DNA of 64,000 nt. Origin: JAGQVA01 sp033764335 (lineage in GTDB: Bacteria > Bacteroidota > Bacteroidia > J057). The stretch lies in assembly GCA_033764335.1 (NCBI GenBank), contig JANRJC010000051.1, positions 1 through 64,000 of the forward strand, written 5' to 3'. The notes beneath the pieces are model-generated. The model saw only the letters and a list, made by a program, of their open reading frames with translations, had not been told where the DNA came from and ran no database searches. The position numbers and the translations under genes are program-made. This document shows, in pieces, positions 43,807-52,630 of this stretch (positions are counted from its first letter, which is position 1; every line of letters begins with the position of its first letter).

Positions 43807-45591
43807 TTAATCGGCCTTAAGTTTTCCACGTACCCAAAACAAGAAAAACCCACAGACTGCCGTTACGACTGTCAATAGAAGTGCATTCAGCATTTGTCCG
43901 TACAACCAGGCTCCCGTAGCAAATAAAGCGGCATAAACAGCGATACAGGCGATAATCATACTCAGGATTTCGAGCGGAATCTGACCCTGTTCTTTTGTAA
44001 TAACTTCTCCTTCGGCAGCCGCTTTTTGCAGCACTGCATCCCATCCAAAACCTCCGGGACGTATCAGGCGATAAAATTTACGCAGGGTCTGGTCATCGGT
44101 TTGAGGAGTAAACCAAGTAGCCACAACCCAGGTAATGGTCGTAAGTAAAGCACCAATGACGAGTTTTTCCCAACCTTCCAGCGGTAAGAACCCCCACTGA
44201 TCGTGCATAAAAGTAAAATACCCGGCGATAAGCAGGGAGGAAATCATGGCTACGATTTCGGTATAAGCATTAATCCGCCACCAGAACCAGCGCAGGATAT
44301 AAATCAACCCCGTGCCGGATCCCAGCAATAAGAGCAACCCAAAAGCCTGATTAGCGTCGGTAAGCAGCAAGCCCAATCCTAACCCGAGAATGGTGGTGAC
44401 TACCGAAAACAATCTGCCCGCCCATACCAACTCTTTCTGAGAAGCATCAGGTTTAATAAAACGTTGGTAGAAATCGTTTACCAGATAAGAAGCCCCCAGG
44501 TTAAGTTGGGTAGAAATGGTGGACATAAAGGCTGCAATCAGTGAAGCCGCTACGAGGCCGAGAAGACCACTCGGTAAAAGAGTAAGCATTGCGGGATAGG
44601 CAACATCATGCCCGAGTTTGTCTGCGGAGAGGTTCGGAAAAGCTTTTTGAATATCGCTTACTTCCGGGAAAATAATCAATGATGCCAGCGCAATCATAAT
44701 CCACGGCCAGGGTCGCAGAGCATAATGGGCGACGTTGAAAAAGAAAGTTGCGCCGATGGCGTGTTTTTCGTTTTTCGCTGAAAACATGCGTTGCGCGATA
44801 TAACCGCCACCCCCGGGTTCGGATCCCGGATAATAGGATGCCCACCACTGTACGGCAAGCGGAATTAATAATACAGGAATCCATGTGGAAGGATCGCTGA
44901 AATCGGGGAAAAGATTTAGTTTACCCACCACATTAGGGTGCGAAAGCATCGCCGAAACTCCGCCAACTTCGTCTATATTCACGAGGTAAATCGCCCCGGC
45001 TATTGAGCCAATCATCGCCATTAAAAACTGTACAAAGTCGGTAACAATTACCGCCTTTAACCCTCCGATCGTGCTATAAACCAGCGTGATTGAGCCTGCA
45101 ATAAGGAGTGTCATCCAACCCGGAATGCCTAGAATGATTTCCCCAAACTTTACTGCGGCAAGTGATACTGCCCCCATCACCATCACATTAAAGACTAAAC
45201 CCAAGTACAGGGCGCGAAACCCCCGTAGAAAAGTCGCCGGTTTTCCGCTGTATCGCAATTCGTAAAACTCCACATCCGTCAACACTTCCGACCTGCGCCA
45301 GAGTTTTGCATATACAAAAACCGTCATCATCCCGGTAAGTAAAAACGCCCACCAGCCCCAATTGCCCGCCACACCATCAGTACGCACCAGCCCGGTTACC
45401 AGATTGGGTGTATCCGTGGAAAATGTTGTCGCCACCATCGAAACACCCAAAAGCCACCAGGACATATTCCTCCCCGAAAGGAAAAACTCAGAAACGTTTT
45501 CACCCGCCTTACGTGAAACCCATAGTCCCACCACCAGGGAAACGATAAAAAAGGCAATGATAATGCCCCAATCAATACCGGATAAGATCAT
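43807..45591 (-). CDS. Sodium:solute symporter (SSS family)
   Basis: A 594-residue inner-membrane transporter with about 13-14 helices. The opening WGIIIAFFIVSLVVGLWVSR, the SSS-family motif FFLSGRNMSWWLLGVSMVAT and the Na+-site region (GAVSLAAVKFGEI, GGLKAVIVTDFVQ) are present. It uses sodium to drive solute uptake; the substrate (sugar, sialic acid, amino acid or urea) cannot be read from the sequence. It is alone downstream of the DUF1501 gene, separated from it by a clear terminator. Confidence 0.9.
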   Translation of the reverse strand: MILSGIDWGIIIAFFIVSLVVGLWVSRKAGENVSEFFLSGRNMSWWLLGVSMVATTFSTDTPNLVTGLVRTDGVAGNWGWWAFLLTGMMTVFVYAKLWRRSEVLTDVEFYELRYSGKPATFLRGFRALYLGLVFNVMVMGAVSLAAVKFGEIILGIPGWMTLLIAGSITLVYSTIGGLKAVIVTDFVQFLMAMIGSIAGAIYLVNIDEVGGVSAMLSHPNVVGKLNLFPDFSDPSTWIPVLLIPLAVQWWASYYPGSEPGGGGYIAQRMFSAKNEKHAIGATFFFNVAHYALRPWPWIMIALASLIIFPEVSDIQKAFPNLSADKLGHDVAYPAMLTLLPSGLLGLVAASLIAAFMSTISTQLNLGASYLVNDFYQRFIKPDASQKELVWAGRLFSVVTTILGLGLGLLLTDANQAFGLLLLLGSGTGLIYILRWFWWRINAYTEIVAMISSLLIAGYFTFMHDQWGFLPLEGWEKLVIGALLTTITWVVATWFTPQTDDQTLRKFYRLIRPGGFGWDAVLQKAAAEGEVITKEQGQIPLEILSMIIACIAVYAALFATGAWLYGQMLNALLLTVVTAVCGFFLFWVRGKLKAD

Positions 45592-45674
45592 TTGTAGTAG
45601 TTGTTAGTTTTACTTCGAAGGTTTGTCCCGGAAGTATTTCAACAAAAATGATAAAAAGTCTGAAACTTTTGCAA

Positions 45675-45704
45675 GAAAAGAAAAGGCAGAGACTTATTCT
45701 GCCT
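45675..45704 (-). terminator. Intrinsic terminator after the DUF1501 gene
   Basis: Read on the minus strand, AGGCAGA ... TCTGCCT (7-bp stem, 7-nt loop) is followed by TTTTCTTTTC. It lies about 50 nt after the DUF1501 stop and before the symporter gene. Confidence 0.75.
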
Positions 45705-45755
45705 CTACCTTTGCAATACCAATAAAACGGTCGGTAATTGGAATTAAGAAAACTT

Positions 45756-47513
45756 TTATCGGTTGATAACCAATTTTTTGACTCCCAGTCGCTGAGTGCC
45801 AAAAACACTTTTTTTGTTGGCGGTCACTTCGACGATATAATTTCCCGGGATCAGTTGTGATACATCTATGCTATCGGTGTTTTCTCCCGAAAACAGCCGT
45901 ATATCTTTTTCAAGAACCCGTTTTCCGGAGGACGTGTAAACCGTAACGGTTGCCGGCAGCAGTCGGTCTGATTTCAGGGAAAAATTTACGATATCGGTCG
46001 TTGGATTGGGCCAGATTTTATACTGTACACGATCCATAAGATCCGGATCAACGGATGTCGGTGGAGGAGGCTGGATGTCGGGAGTCGGATCGCAGGTAAT
46101 ATCGGCCACATAGTTGACGGTATTGCCCATCGGATCAATATAGTTGTCATTGACAAGGTCCAGTTTTTTATTGCTCCATTCATAAAACTCAGTAATGTCC
46201 AGTGTCCCGTAATTGGCACCAAACCAGTCCTGTAAAATGGTCGCAAATACCTGCCGGTAGTCATGCTGGTAGCTGGTGAAATTATTATTGTTCAGATTAC
46301 TGAGGTTAGGGTTTGTACCGATGACTCCGGGTTTAATGCCTTTACCGACAATCAGCATGGGTGCAGAGGTTCCGTGGTCGGTGCCGTAGGTTCCATTTTC
46401 AGCCACCTGGCGGCCAAATTCGGAGAAGGTAACGGTCATCACCCGATCTTCAATCCCGAGGCCCTTGAGGTCTTCATGGAATGCCCGTATGGCTTCGGAG
46501 AGGTGGTACAAAAGCGCACCGTGTGAGCCATAAGAGGGTTTTCCGGCGATTGCCTGGCCTTCGTGGGTATCAAATCCTCCCATTCTGACGAGGAAAACTT
46601 TGGTTTTACATCCGGCACTCAACAGCCGTGCAACGGTTTTTAGCTGAGGGGAGAGTGGGTTGTTGTAATTGTTGGTCGTCCAGGTGTGGTATGTATCAGG
46701 ATAAACCACACCGGGGGTATTTGATCCGTTGTCGTAAAGAGTGGATAACCGTTGGGCATAAATATTGGTGCTGCGCTCCATTTCGACGAGGAATTTCAAC
46801 TCGTTGCCGTAGTCCGAAGCGGGGAAATTGGTGGGAAGTGCGCCACCGACGCCGCTTAGCTGGTTATAAAAACCGTTAGGATCATTGCTAAGGGTTAGGC
46901 CCGTGGGTATCCCCATGGCACGATGGAAACCCAATGAAACGATATGGCTGCCAAATTCAAGCCCCAGGGGGTCTGGCATATCAATCGTAGGGTAAGCCGC
47001 CGGGTAATTGGGAAAACGGTGGTCGAGATAACGTCCCCACCAGCCTGAGTCAGGATTTTCCGGGATTGTATCGCCGTCTTTTCCGGTGAGCCATATATCG
47101 GTGCCCCTGAAATGGGAACCGTTGTTATTGGTATAGGAAACGTCCATGACCCAGTTTACTTTTCCCTGGTCGTAGAGATCTTTGATGCCCACCAGGTCGG
47201 GGTGAAGCCCCACCTGATTCTGGACAGGCAGATTCGGATCGAGGTTAATATATTTCCTTACCCCCGTATCTTCGATCCCGATGAGCGGACGAAGGTTTTT
47301 ATAGGTGCTGTATTGGTCAAGAGGAACGAGCGTATTCAACCCGTCATTTCCACCGTGAAGTTGGACGAGTACCAGCACACGGTCGTTAATTTCTTCGCAG
47401 GAGAAAGAGCTTAGCATAAGGTTACGGGCCATTGCCCGAACCGGTATGCCGTTTAAAGCCAGAGGCGCGAGAGCAAGCGGTAAAGTGCCTCTGAGAAAAT
47501 CACGTCGCTTCAT
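45756..47513 (-). CDS. DUF1501 protein with T9SS type A sorting domain
   Basis: The 585-residue protein begins with a Tat-like signal (MKRRDFLRGTLPLALAPLAL). The alkaline-phosphatase-like DUF1501 core has VLVQLHGGNDGLNTLVPLDQ, FGRQVAENGTYGTDHGTSAP and MGGFDTHEGQ. The C-terminal ~85 residues (KIWPNPTTDIVNFSLKSDRL to KKLVINR) are a T9SS type A sorting domain. DUF1501 genes are almost always paired with DUF1800 genes, as here; the joint function is unknown. The Tat-like start plus T9SS tail is notable. Downstream is a terminator. Confidence 0.9.
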   Translation of the reverse strand: MKRRDFLRGTLPLALAPLALNGIPVRAMARNLMLSSFSCEEINDRVLVLVQLHGGNDGLNTLVPLDQYSTYKNLRPLIGIEDTGVRKYINLDPNLPVQNQVGLHPDLVGIKDLYDQGKVNWVMDVSYTNNNGSHFRGTDIWLTGKDGDTIPENPDSGWWGRYLDHRFPNYPAAYPTIDMPDPLGLEFGSHIVSLGFHRAMGIPTGLTLSNDPNGFYNQLSGVGGALPTNFPASDYGNELKFLVEMERSTNIYAQRLSTLYDNGSNTPGVVYPDTYHTWTTNNYNNPLSPQLKTVARLLSAGCKTKVFLVRMGGFDTHEGQAIAGKPSYGSHGALLYHLSEAIRAFHEDLKGLGIEDRVMTVTFSEFGRQVAENGTYGTDHGTSAPMLIVGKGIKPGVIGTNPNLSNLNNNNFTSYQHDYRQVFATILQDWFGANYGTLDITEFYEWSNKKLDLVNDNYIDPMGNTVNYVADITCDPTPDIQPPPPTSVDPDLMDRVQYKIWPNPTTDIVNFSLKSDRLLPATVTVYTSSGKRVLEKDIRLFSGENTDSIDVSQLIPGNYIVEVTANKKSVFGTQRLGVKKLVINR

Positions 47514-47608
47514 ATTTTTTATTTACAATATTCTAGTTAAAGATTAACAACTACGGCGACTGCGAGTCGAAGATTCCATGTGAAAAACCTCAACCGCCGT
47601 ATCCCCGA

Positions 47609-49273
47609 CTATCCTAACTGAAACTCTGGAGATTGCAGAATAGCGCGGATCAGTTTTTTGATCTGGGGTTTGACGCTGGTATCATCACCGAGGGCTAAAT
47701 AATTGTCCCACTCAAACATCCAGTTAAGTTCGGTCAGATTGTCCAGCAGCACATCATGCAGGAAATAATCAAACCGGGTCTGATCGAGGGGTTCGGGAAG
47801 GAGGTATTCAATGAGTTGTGTGACAAGGTGATGAGCGATCCTGCCTCCGGGGTGTGGGCCAGGTGTTCCCTGAGGGTCATTTCCGGTAAAATCGGTTATC
47901 ATGGCCGGATTATTCACAAATGCCATCACATCAAACTGTAACAAAGGTTGCCCGTCAAGGTGTTCATCCACAATGGCATACCGAGCGGGAATGGATTTGG
48001 CACTAAACCACAGGCGGTTGTATTCCGGGGCCTGATATACAGGCTGATAACCGGCTACTTCGGGCGGGGCAAAAAGATCAAAACACGCGGCAGACATCGG
48101 ATTTTGCATACCCCACCGGTAAAAATTTACGTAGGTTTCAAAGGGGTCAATCGCCGGATCCGGAGGTGTCAGTTGAAAATACCGGATCATGCTTACTTGT
48201 AATTCCAGCGGGGATTTGATCAGCGAGCCGATGATTTCGTCGTCGGAAGCGGTATCATCTCCGTCGTAAAAATGTTCGCTTTTCAACAGGGTACGCAGAA
48301 CTTCGGCAAGGCTGTAGTTGCTATTCTGAAAAACAACCGACAGCGGCTGGATAATATCATCCTCAACCTCCTGGGAGATATTGTACTTTACAAAAAAGCG
48401 GTATAATCTTCGACATATATAAGCGGCGGTTGCGTCTTGGTCGAAAATCATTTCCACAAAATCGGAAACCTCATCCAACATGCCCTGTTCGGAAGTCCGC
48501 CCGGGGATAATGGCATTGTTAAAGGCATGGGAAAATACCTTGTCGGTTTCGTCATGTTTGCCGGTATCGGGTTGAGCGCGGGGCAGACCAGTGTCGGGGT
48601 CGTGAAAAAGGGTATTGCCCCAGTCATTGTTTTCGCGAAATCCCGTCATCAGGCGGGCGGCCTCGATGACATCCTGCTCGGTAAAAGTGGTATAATCACC
48701 GGGGCCGGCAGAAGGACCTTTTCCAATCGTAAAAAGCTCTAAAAATTCGCGTACAAAGTTTTCATTGGGATTGCCCTTAAAACTCTCGCTGATGTCCAGA
48801 AAGTCCCCCATGCCATTATCCAGGCATATTTTTTTTGCGAGATCTTTATAACTTCCGCTTACATAATGCATAAAAAGGCGAAGGGTATAATAATGATTTT
48901 CGCTGTAAACAATTTCCTGAAAACTGGTTGTAAAACTGGTGTGGAGGAAAAACAGGATTTTGTGTGCGACGGTCATCGGCACGGCGGGATCAAAAAGTTG
49001 GTGAAGCCACCAGGAGTTGATGATGTATTTCAACTCGTCGTTGGGGGAGTTGGTGGTAGTTCTTCCGGTTTCGACCCAGGTAAGCCCGGTTTGTGGATCC
49101 ACGGGTGGTGGGGGAGGTGGCGGAAAATTTAGCAGCAAATCCACTGCCTCATCGGCAGTACGAGCAGCGAAATCATCTATTTCTGCGCGTGTAGGGCCAA
49201 ATGTGGCTCTTCTTAGCAAGTGTGCGGCCAGACGTTTGCCCAGCAGGCCGGATCTGGGAGAAAGTGATGCCAT
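47609..49273 (-). CDS. DUF1800 family protein
   Basis: A 554-residue protein opening with the family pattern (LLGKRLAAHLLRRATFGPTR, then EIDDFAARTADEAVDLLLNF) and a run of seven prolines. It has VPMTVAHKILFFLHTSFTTS and GNPNENFVREFLELFTIGKG, typical of DUF1800. It is the first gene of a two-gene operon with the DUF1501 gene, 95 nt apart. The function of the pair is unknown, though it is widespread in Bacteroidota and Planctomycetota. No classical signal peptide is seen. Confidence 0.9.
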   Translation of the reverse strand: MASLSPRSGLLGKRLAAHLLRRATFGPTRAEIDDFAARTADEAVDLLLNFPPPPPPPVDPQTGLTWVETGRTTTNSPNDELKYIINSWWLHQLFDPAVPMTVAHKILFFLHTSFTTSFQEIVYSENHYYTLRLFMHYVSGSYKDLAKKICLDNGMGDFLDISESFKGNPNENFVREFLELFTIGKGPSAGPGDYTTFTEQDVIEAARLMTGFRENNDWGNTLFHDPDTGLPRAQPDTGKHDETDKVFSHAFNNAIIPGRTSEQGMLDEVSDFVEMIFDQDATAAYICRRLYRFFVKYNISQEVEDDIIQPLSVVFQNSNYSLAEVLRTLLKSEHFYDGDDTASDDEIIGSLIKSPLELQVSMIRYFQLTPPDPAIDPFETYVNFYRWGMQNPMSAACFDLFAPPEVAGYQPVYQAPEYNRLWFSAKSIPARYAIVDEHLDGQPLLQFDVMAFVNNPAMITDFTGNDPQGTPGPHPGGRIAHHLVTQLIEYLLPEPLDQTRFDYFLHDVLLDNLTELNWMFEWDNYLALGDDTSVKPQIKKLIRAILQSPEFQLG

Positions 49274-49752
49274 AGCGTAATTTATGGTTTAACAAATACG
49301 TAGTTTATGCCTCGTCCCAAAGGGAAGAATGATCATATTTGCCTAAAGTATCGCTCCTGGCTATATGACCCGAAGGTCATATTACTACTAAATCTAAAAA
49401 GTTTACCCCATGAAAATTGCCAGTGGTTGACAATTATTTATAGGGTAAATATAGTACTGTTCGAAGACTATTCAAGCAGAGATTTCGTCTATACATGTTA
49501 TGATTTCAACTAAAAAGTCGCAATTTCTTACAGGAGAAAGGTTGCTGACAGGGTAAAAATTGTTTTGAAGCGATTTTTTCTTTAAAGGTCAATGTAATAT
49601 TTCCGCTGTAAAGAGAATTAATACACTGGTTATTATCCTCATTTTAGCCTTTGAATTCAGGGGTTATACAAGCGATACGATACATTTCCACGGATTTAAT
49701 TTATCCACTAACCTGTTATTGTCTGATTTAGCCTGTTTTCTCCCGTAAAACT
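49274..49752. other. Intergenic region between divergent operons
   Basis: 479 bp of AT-rich DNA between the DUF1800 gene (minus) and a cargo gene (plus). It must hold both promoters, but no full TTTG-N19-21-TAnnTTTG match was found. The only forward frame (49307-49513) has no protein-like pattern. No tRNA or obvious repeat was seen. Confidence 0.5.
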
Positions 49753-52152
49753 ATGAGTAAGATTTTTGCCTCCACGTTCCTTGTACTAATCTCCCTTAAC
49801 CCGCTCTTTCTGTTTGCCCAACTTCCGCCCAATCAACCTGAGCAGGATTGTTTCAGTGCACTTTCGGTCTGCCAGGACATTTTTTTCCAACCTAACGCCT
49901 ACTCCGGTGCCGGACGCGATCCTGACGAAATCAATGGTACCCAATCCTGTCTGCTCTTAGGGGAAAGGAACAGTGTCTGGTATATTTTTACGGTACAAAC
50001 TCAGGGAGAATTGTGTTTCACCATTATGCCCGTTGATCCCCTCGACGATTACGACTGGGCGTTGTACAATCTTACCAATGCCAGTTGTGCGGATATTCCC
50101 GTCAATCCAAACCTTGAAGTTGCTTGTAGTTGGACATATAATTATGGCTGCCAGGGGTTTACCGGTGCAAATGGTAATATGGCCAATTGCCCTGGTCAAA
50201 GTACTCCCTGTCTGACTGTGAATCCGGGGCAAACTTATGTGTTGAATATCAGTAATTTTACGGCCTCCAATGCCGGTTATACCCTTAATTTTAGCCAGTC
50301 CACGGCTCGGCTGTTTGACGATATTCAGCCTACATTGGATGAGGTCACGAGTTTTTGTACGGGGGTTACGGCAAAGTTTTCGGAAAATATCAGCTGTGCT
50401 ACGGTTGATCCGGCGGATTTTACTTTTACCGGCCCCGATGGTCCTTATACCATTTCTCAGGTGATCAGCCGCAACTGTGCTAATGGAGGGGCATTTGACT
50501 CTCAGTTTGATCTTATCATCTCTCCGCCTATTCAACAGGCGGGTAATTATATTCTTTCATTGACTGGCACTGTAAACGATTTGTGCGGAAATGCTGCCGT
50601 CCTCAGCAGTCATGATGTATTTATGCCACTACCTCCGACTGCCGCACTTAATGCACCGGGGCCGCAGTGCCAGTTGGGAAACCAGTTTGGTTTTGCTTAT
50701 ACCGGGCCATCGGCGGTGCGTTCTTATAACTGGAATTTTGGCGATAGTACGGGTTCGGCTATGCCCTCACCAATTCACAGTTATCAGAGTGCCGGAACAA
50801 AAACCGTAACGCTGATTATTACCGATGTAAACGGTTGTCCGGACACGGCTACTCAGCAAGTGGATGTTTTGCCTAAACCCGATGTGAGATTTAATATGCC
50901 GCTTCAGGCTTGTGAAGGGGATACGCTGGCCATTGACAACCAGACCACTTTTCCCGGTAGTCCGATGACCAGTCTGGTTTGGCGTATCGCCGATGGCACG
51001 GTCACTTCCGATTTTTCACCGGTTCACCATTTTGCCGGGCCGGGTCGGTATCAGATTTTTCTGGAAGCCGTAAACCTTTTGGGTTGCCGAGATACCGCTT
51101 CGCGGTTTGTATCGGTTTACCCGAAAGCGGAAGTGGACTTCCTGATCGAAGATAATGTTTGTAACGGAGATTCCGCACATTTTGTGTTTTTAAGCACAAT
51201 TCGGAATGACCTTTTTAACGATCAGATTGTAGATTGGGAATGGAAATTTGGGGATAGTACAGGCACGAGCCGGGCGGAAAATCCGGTTTACCTGTATGAT
51301 ACTGCCGGGGTATATCCGGTTGTATTATTGGTTACTTCTGACAAAGGTTGTGTGGATAGTCTGGTTCAGGATCAGATGATTCATCAGCCGCCACCACCGA
51401 TCATCAATGACAACCCGGTCTGTTTCGGTAAAAGATCTAATCTGGAAGCGATTCCGGTTGAGGGGGGGATCACCAGTTGGTTTTATGAGGCGGAGGATTC
51501 CACGGCTTTTCACCGGGGGGCAACCTACTATTCGCCGCCGGTAACGTATCCCTACGATTTGTATGTCGAACAACTTTCCCCGGAGGGATGTCTCAGCGAC
51601 CGGGTATTGCTTCAGGTAACTCATCACGAGTTGGGCTTTGGTGAAATTGTTTCCGATTCGGTTGTCGAATTCCCCAATCCTATTGTCAATTTTAGTGTGG
51701 GAGGTACAATTTTAGCAGAGCAGTATCTCTGGACTTTTGGTGACGGCGTAACCTCTACCTCGACGGACCCCGCCCACGAGTTTAAGTTTCCCAATCAATA
51801 CAAGGTTCAGGCAAAGGTGACGGACATTTACGGATGTGAATACGATCTGGAAAAAACCATTGAAGTAAAAGCTATCATAGGAGTACACATTCCTACCGCA
51901 TTCACACCCAATGGGGATGGCTACAACGACGAGTTTTTTGTCGAGGCCCGGCTGGTTCAACAGTTTGCTTTTACGATATTCAACCGTTTTGGCGAAGAGA
52001 TATTCACCAGCAACGACCCCGCTTTCCGTTGGGACGGACGAACGGCCAGCGGCTATGCTGTCAAGGAAGGGGTATATGCCTACCGGATGCAGGCCACCGA
52101 TGTGTTGGGAAATTCGCTGGATGAAGAAGGTACAATTACCGTTTTGAAATAA
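49753..52152 (+). CDS. Secreted PKD-domain protein with T9SS type B sorting domain
   Basis: The 799-residue protein has a signal peptide (MSKIFASTFLVLISLNPLFL). An N-terminal Cys-containing beta domain (DCFSALSVCQDIFFQPNAYS, residues 28-190) comes first. At least three PKD-type modules follow (YNWNFGDSTGSAMPSPIHSY; WEWKFGDSTGTSRAENPVYL; YLWTFGDGVTSTSTDPAHEF). The CHU_C domain contains IPTAFTPNGDGYNDEFF and ends EGTITVLK. It is probably a surface protein delivered by T9SS. No PorP/SprF gene is adjacent, unlike the cargo at 30.5 kb. Confidence 0.85.
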   Translation: MSKIFASTFLVLISLNPLFLFAQLPPNQPEQDCFSALSVCQDIFFQPNAYSGAGRDPDEINGTQSCLLLGERNSVWYIFTVQTQGELCFTIMPVDPLDDYDWALYNLTNASCADIPVNPNLEVACSWTYNYGCQGFTGANGNMANCPGQSTPCLTVNPGQTYVLNISNFTASNAGYTLNFSQSTARLFDDIQPTLDEVTSFCTGVTAKFSENISCATVDPADFTFTGPDGPYTISQVISRNCANGGAFDSQFDLIISPPIQQAGNYILSLTGTVNDLCGNAAVLSSHDVFMPLPPTAALNAPGPQCQLGNQFGFAYTGPSAVRSYNWNFGDSTGSAMPSPIHSYQSAGTKTVTLIITDVNGCPDTATQQVDVLPKPDVRFNMPLQACEGDTLAIDNQTTFPGSPMTSLVWRIADGTVTSDFSPVHHFAGPGRYQIFLEAVNLLGCRDTASRFVSVYPKAEVDFLIEDNVCNGDSAHFVFLSTIRNDLFNDQIVDWEWKFGDSTGTSRAENPVYLYDTAGVYPVVLLVTSDKGCVDSLVQDQMIHQPPPPIINDNPVCFGKRSNLEAIPVEGGITSWFYEAEDSTAFHRGATYYSPPVTYPYDLYVEQLSPEGCLSDRVLLQVTHHELGFGEIVSDSVVEFPNPIVNFSVGGTILAEQYLWTFGDGVTSTSTDPAHEFKFPNQYKVQAKVTDIYGCEYDLEKTIEVKAIIGVHIPTAFTPNGDGYNDEFFVEARLVQQFAFTIFNRFGEEIFTSNDPAFRWDGRTASGYAVKEGVYAYRMQATDVLGNSLDEEGTITVLK

Positions 52153-52225
52153 CTAAATAGGTAGTTGACGGAAAAAATTGCCACAATCCAAAATATCCCA
52201 GGGGTTTCTTCGTAAATGACATACG

Positions 52226-52630
52226 ATGGAACCCCAACTCTACCTTCAAAAACGTGCCGACAATGCCTATCAATTGCATTTGAAGCTCCAGTTGCGCAGA
52301 GGTTATGACTTTGCCGGCATTTCTCATATTTCTTTTAACCCGGATTCGTGTGAGCACAATATTTGCCGGGAAGTAAAAATCACGCTTGCGAGAATACCTT
52401 ATACGGCTCATGAGGCTCCGCTTGAACTCGCGTTGCCCATCAGCATCCGCGAAAAGGCAGAAGGTTGTGGTTTGCGGGTGGTGGTGGTGGTAATTCCACA
52501 GGGCGCAATTCTCCCCGAATCTCCCATTTTCGAGAAGATCATCTGCCTGAAAGACATCGTAGAACTCCGGGAAAAAAAACACAGCGGTGCGGTTACCTCT
52601 TACCAATGGACCCGCGTCAGGTCTTTATGA
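52226..52630 (+). CDS. Hypothetical protein convergent with the McrBC-like cassette
   Basis: A 134-residue protein (MEPQLYLQKRADNAYQLHLK...) that is mostly beta-rich, with a valine run (RVVVVVIPQGAILPE) and a C-terminal EKIICLKDIVELREKKHSGA. No signal peptide, domain or family is recognised. Its last 6 bases overlap the 3' end of the DUF2357 gene. Whether it belongs with the defence cassette is unclear. Confidence 0.6.
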   Translation: MEPQLYLQKRADNAYQLHLKLQLRRGYDFAGISHISFNPDSCEHNICREVKITLARIPYTAHEAPLELALPISIREKAEGCGLRVVVVVIPQGAILPESPIFEKIICLKDIVELREKKHSGAVTSYQWTRVRSL

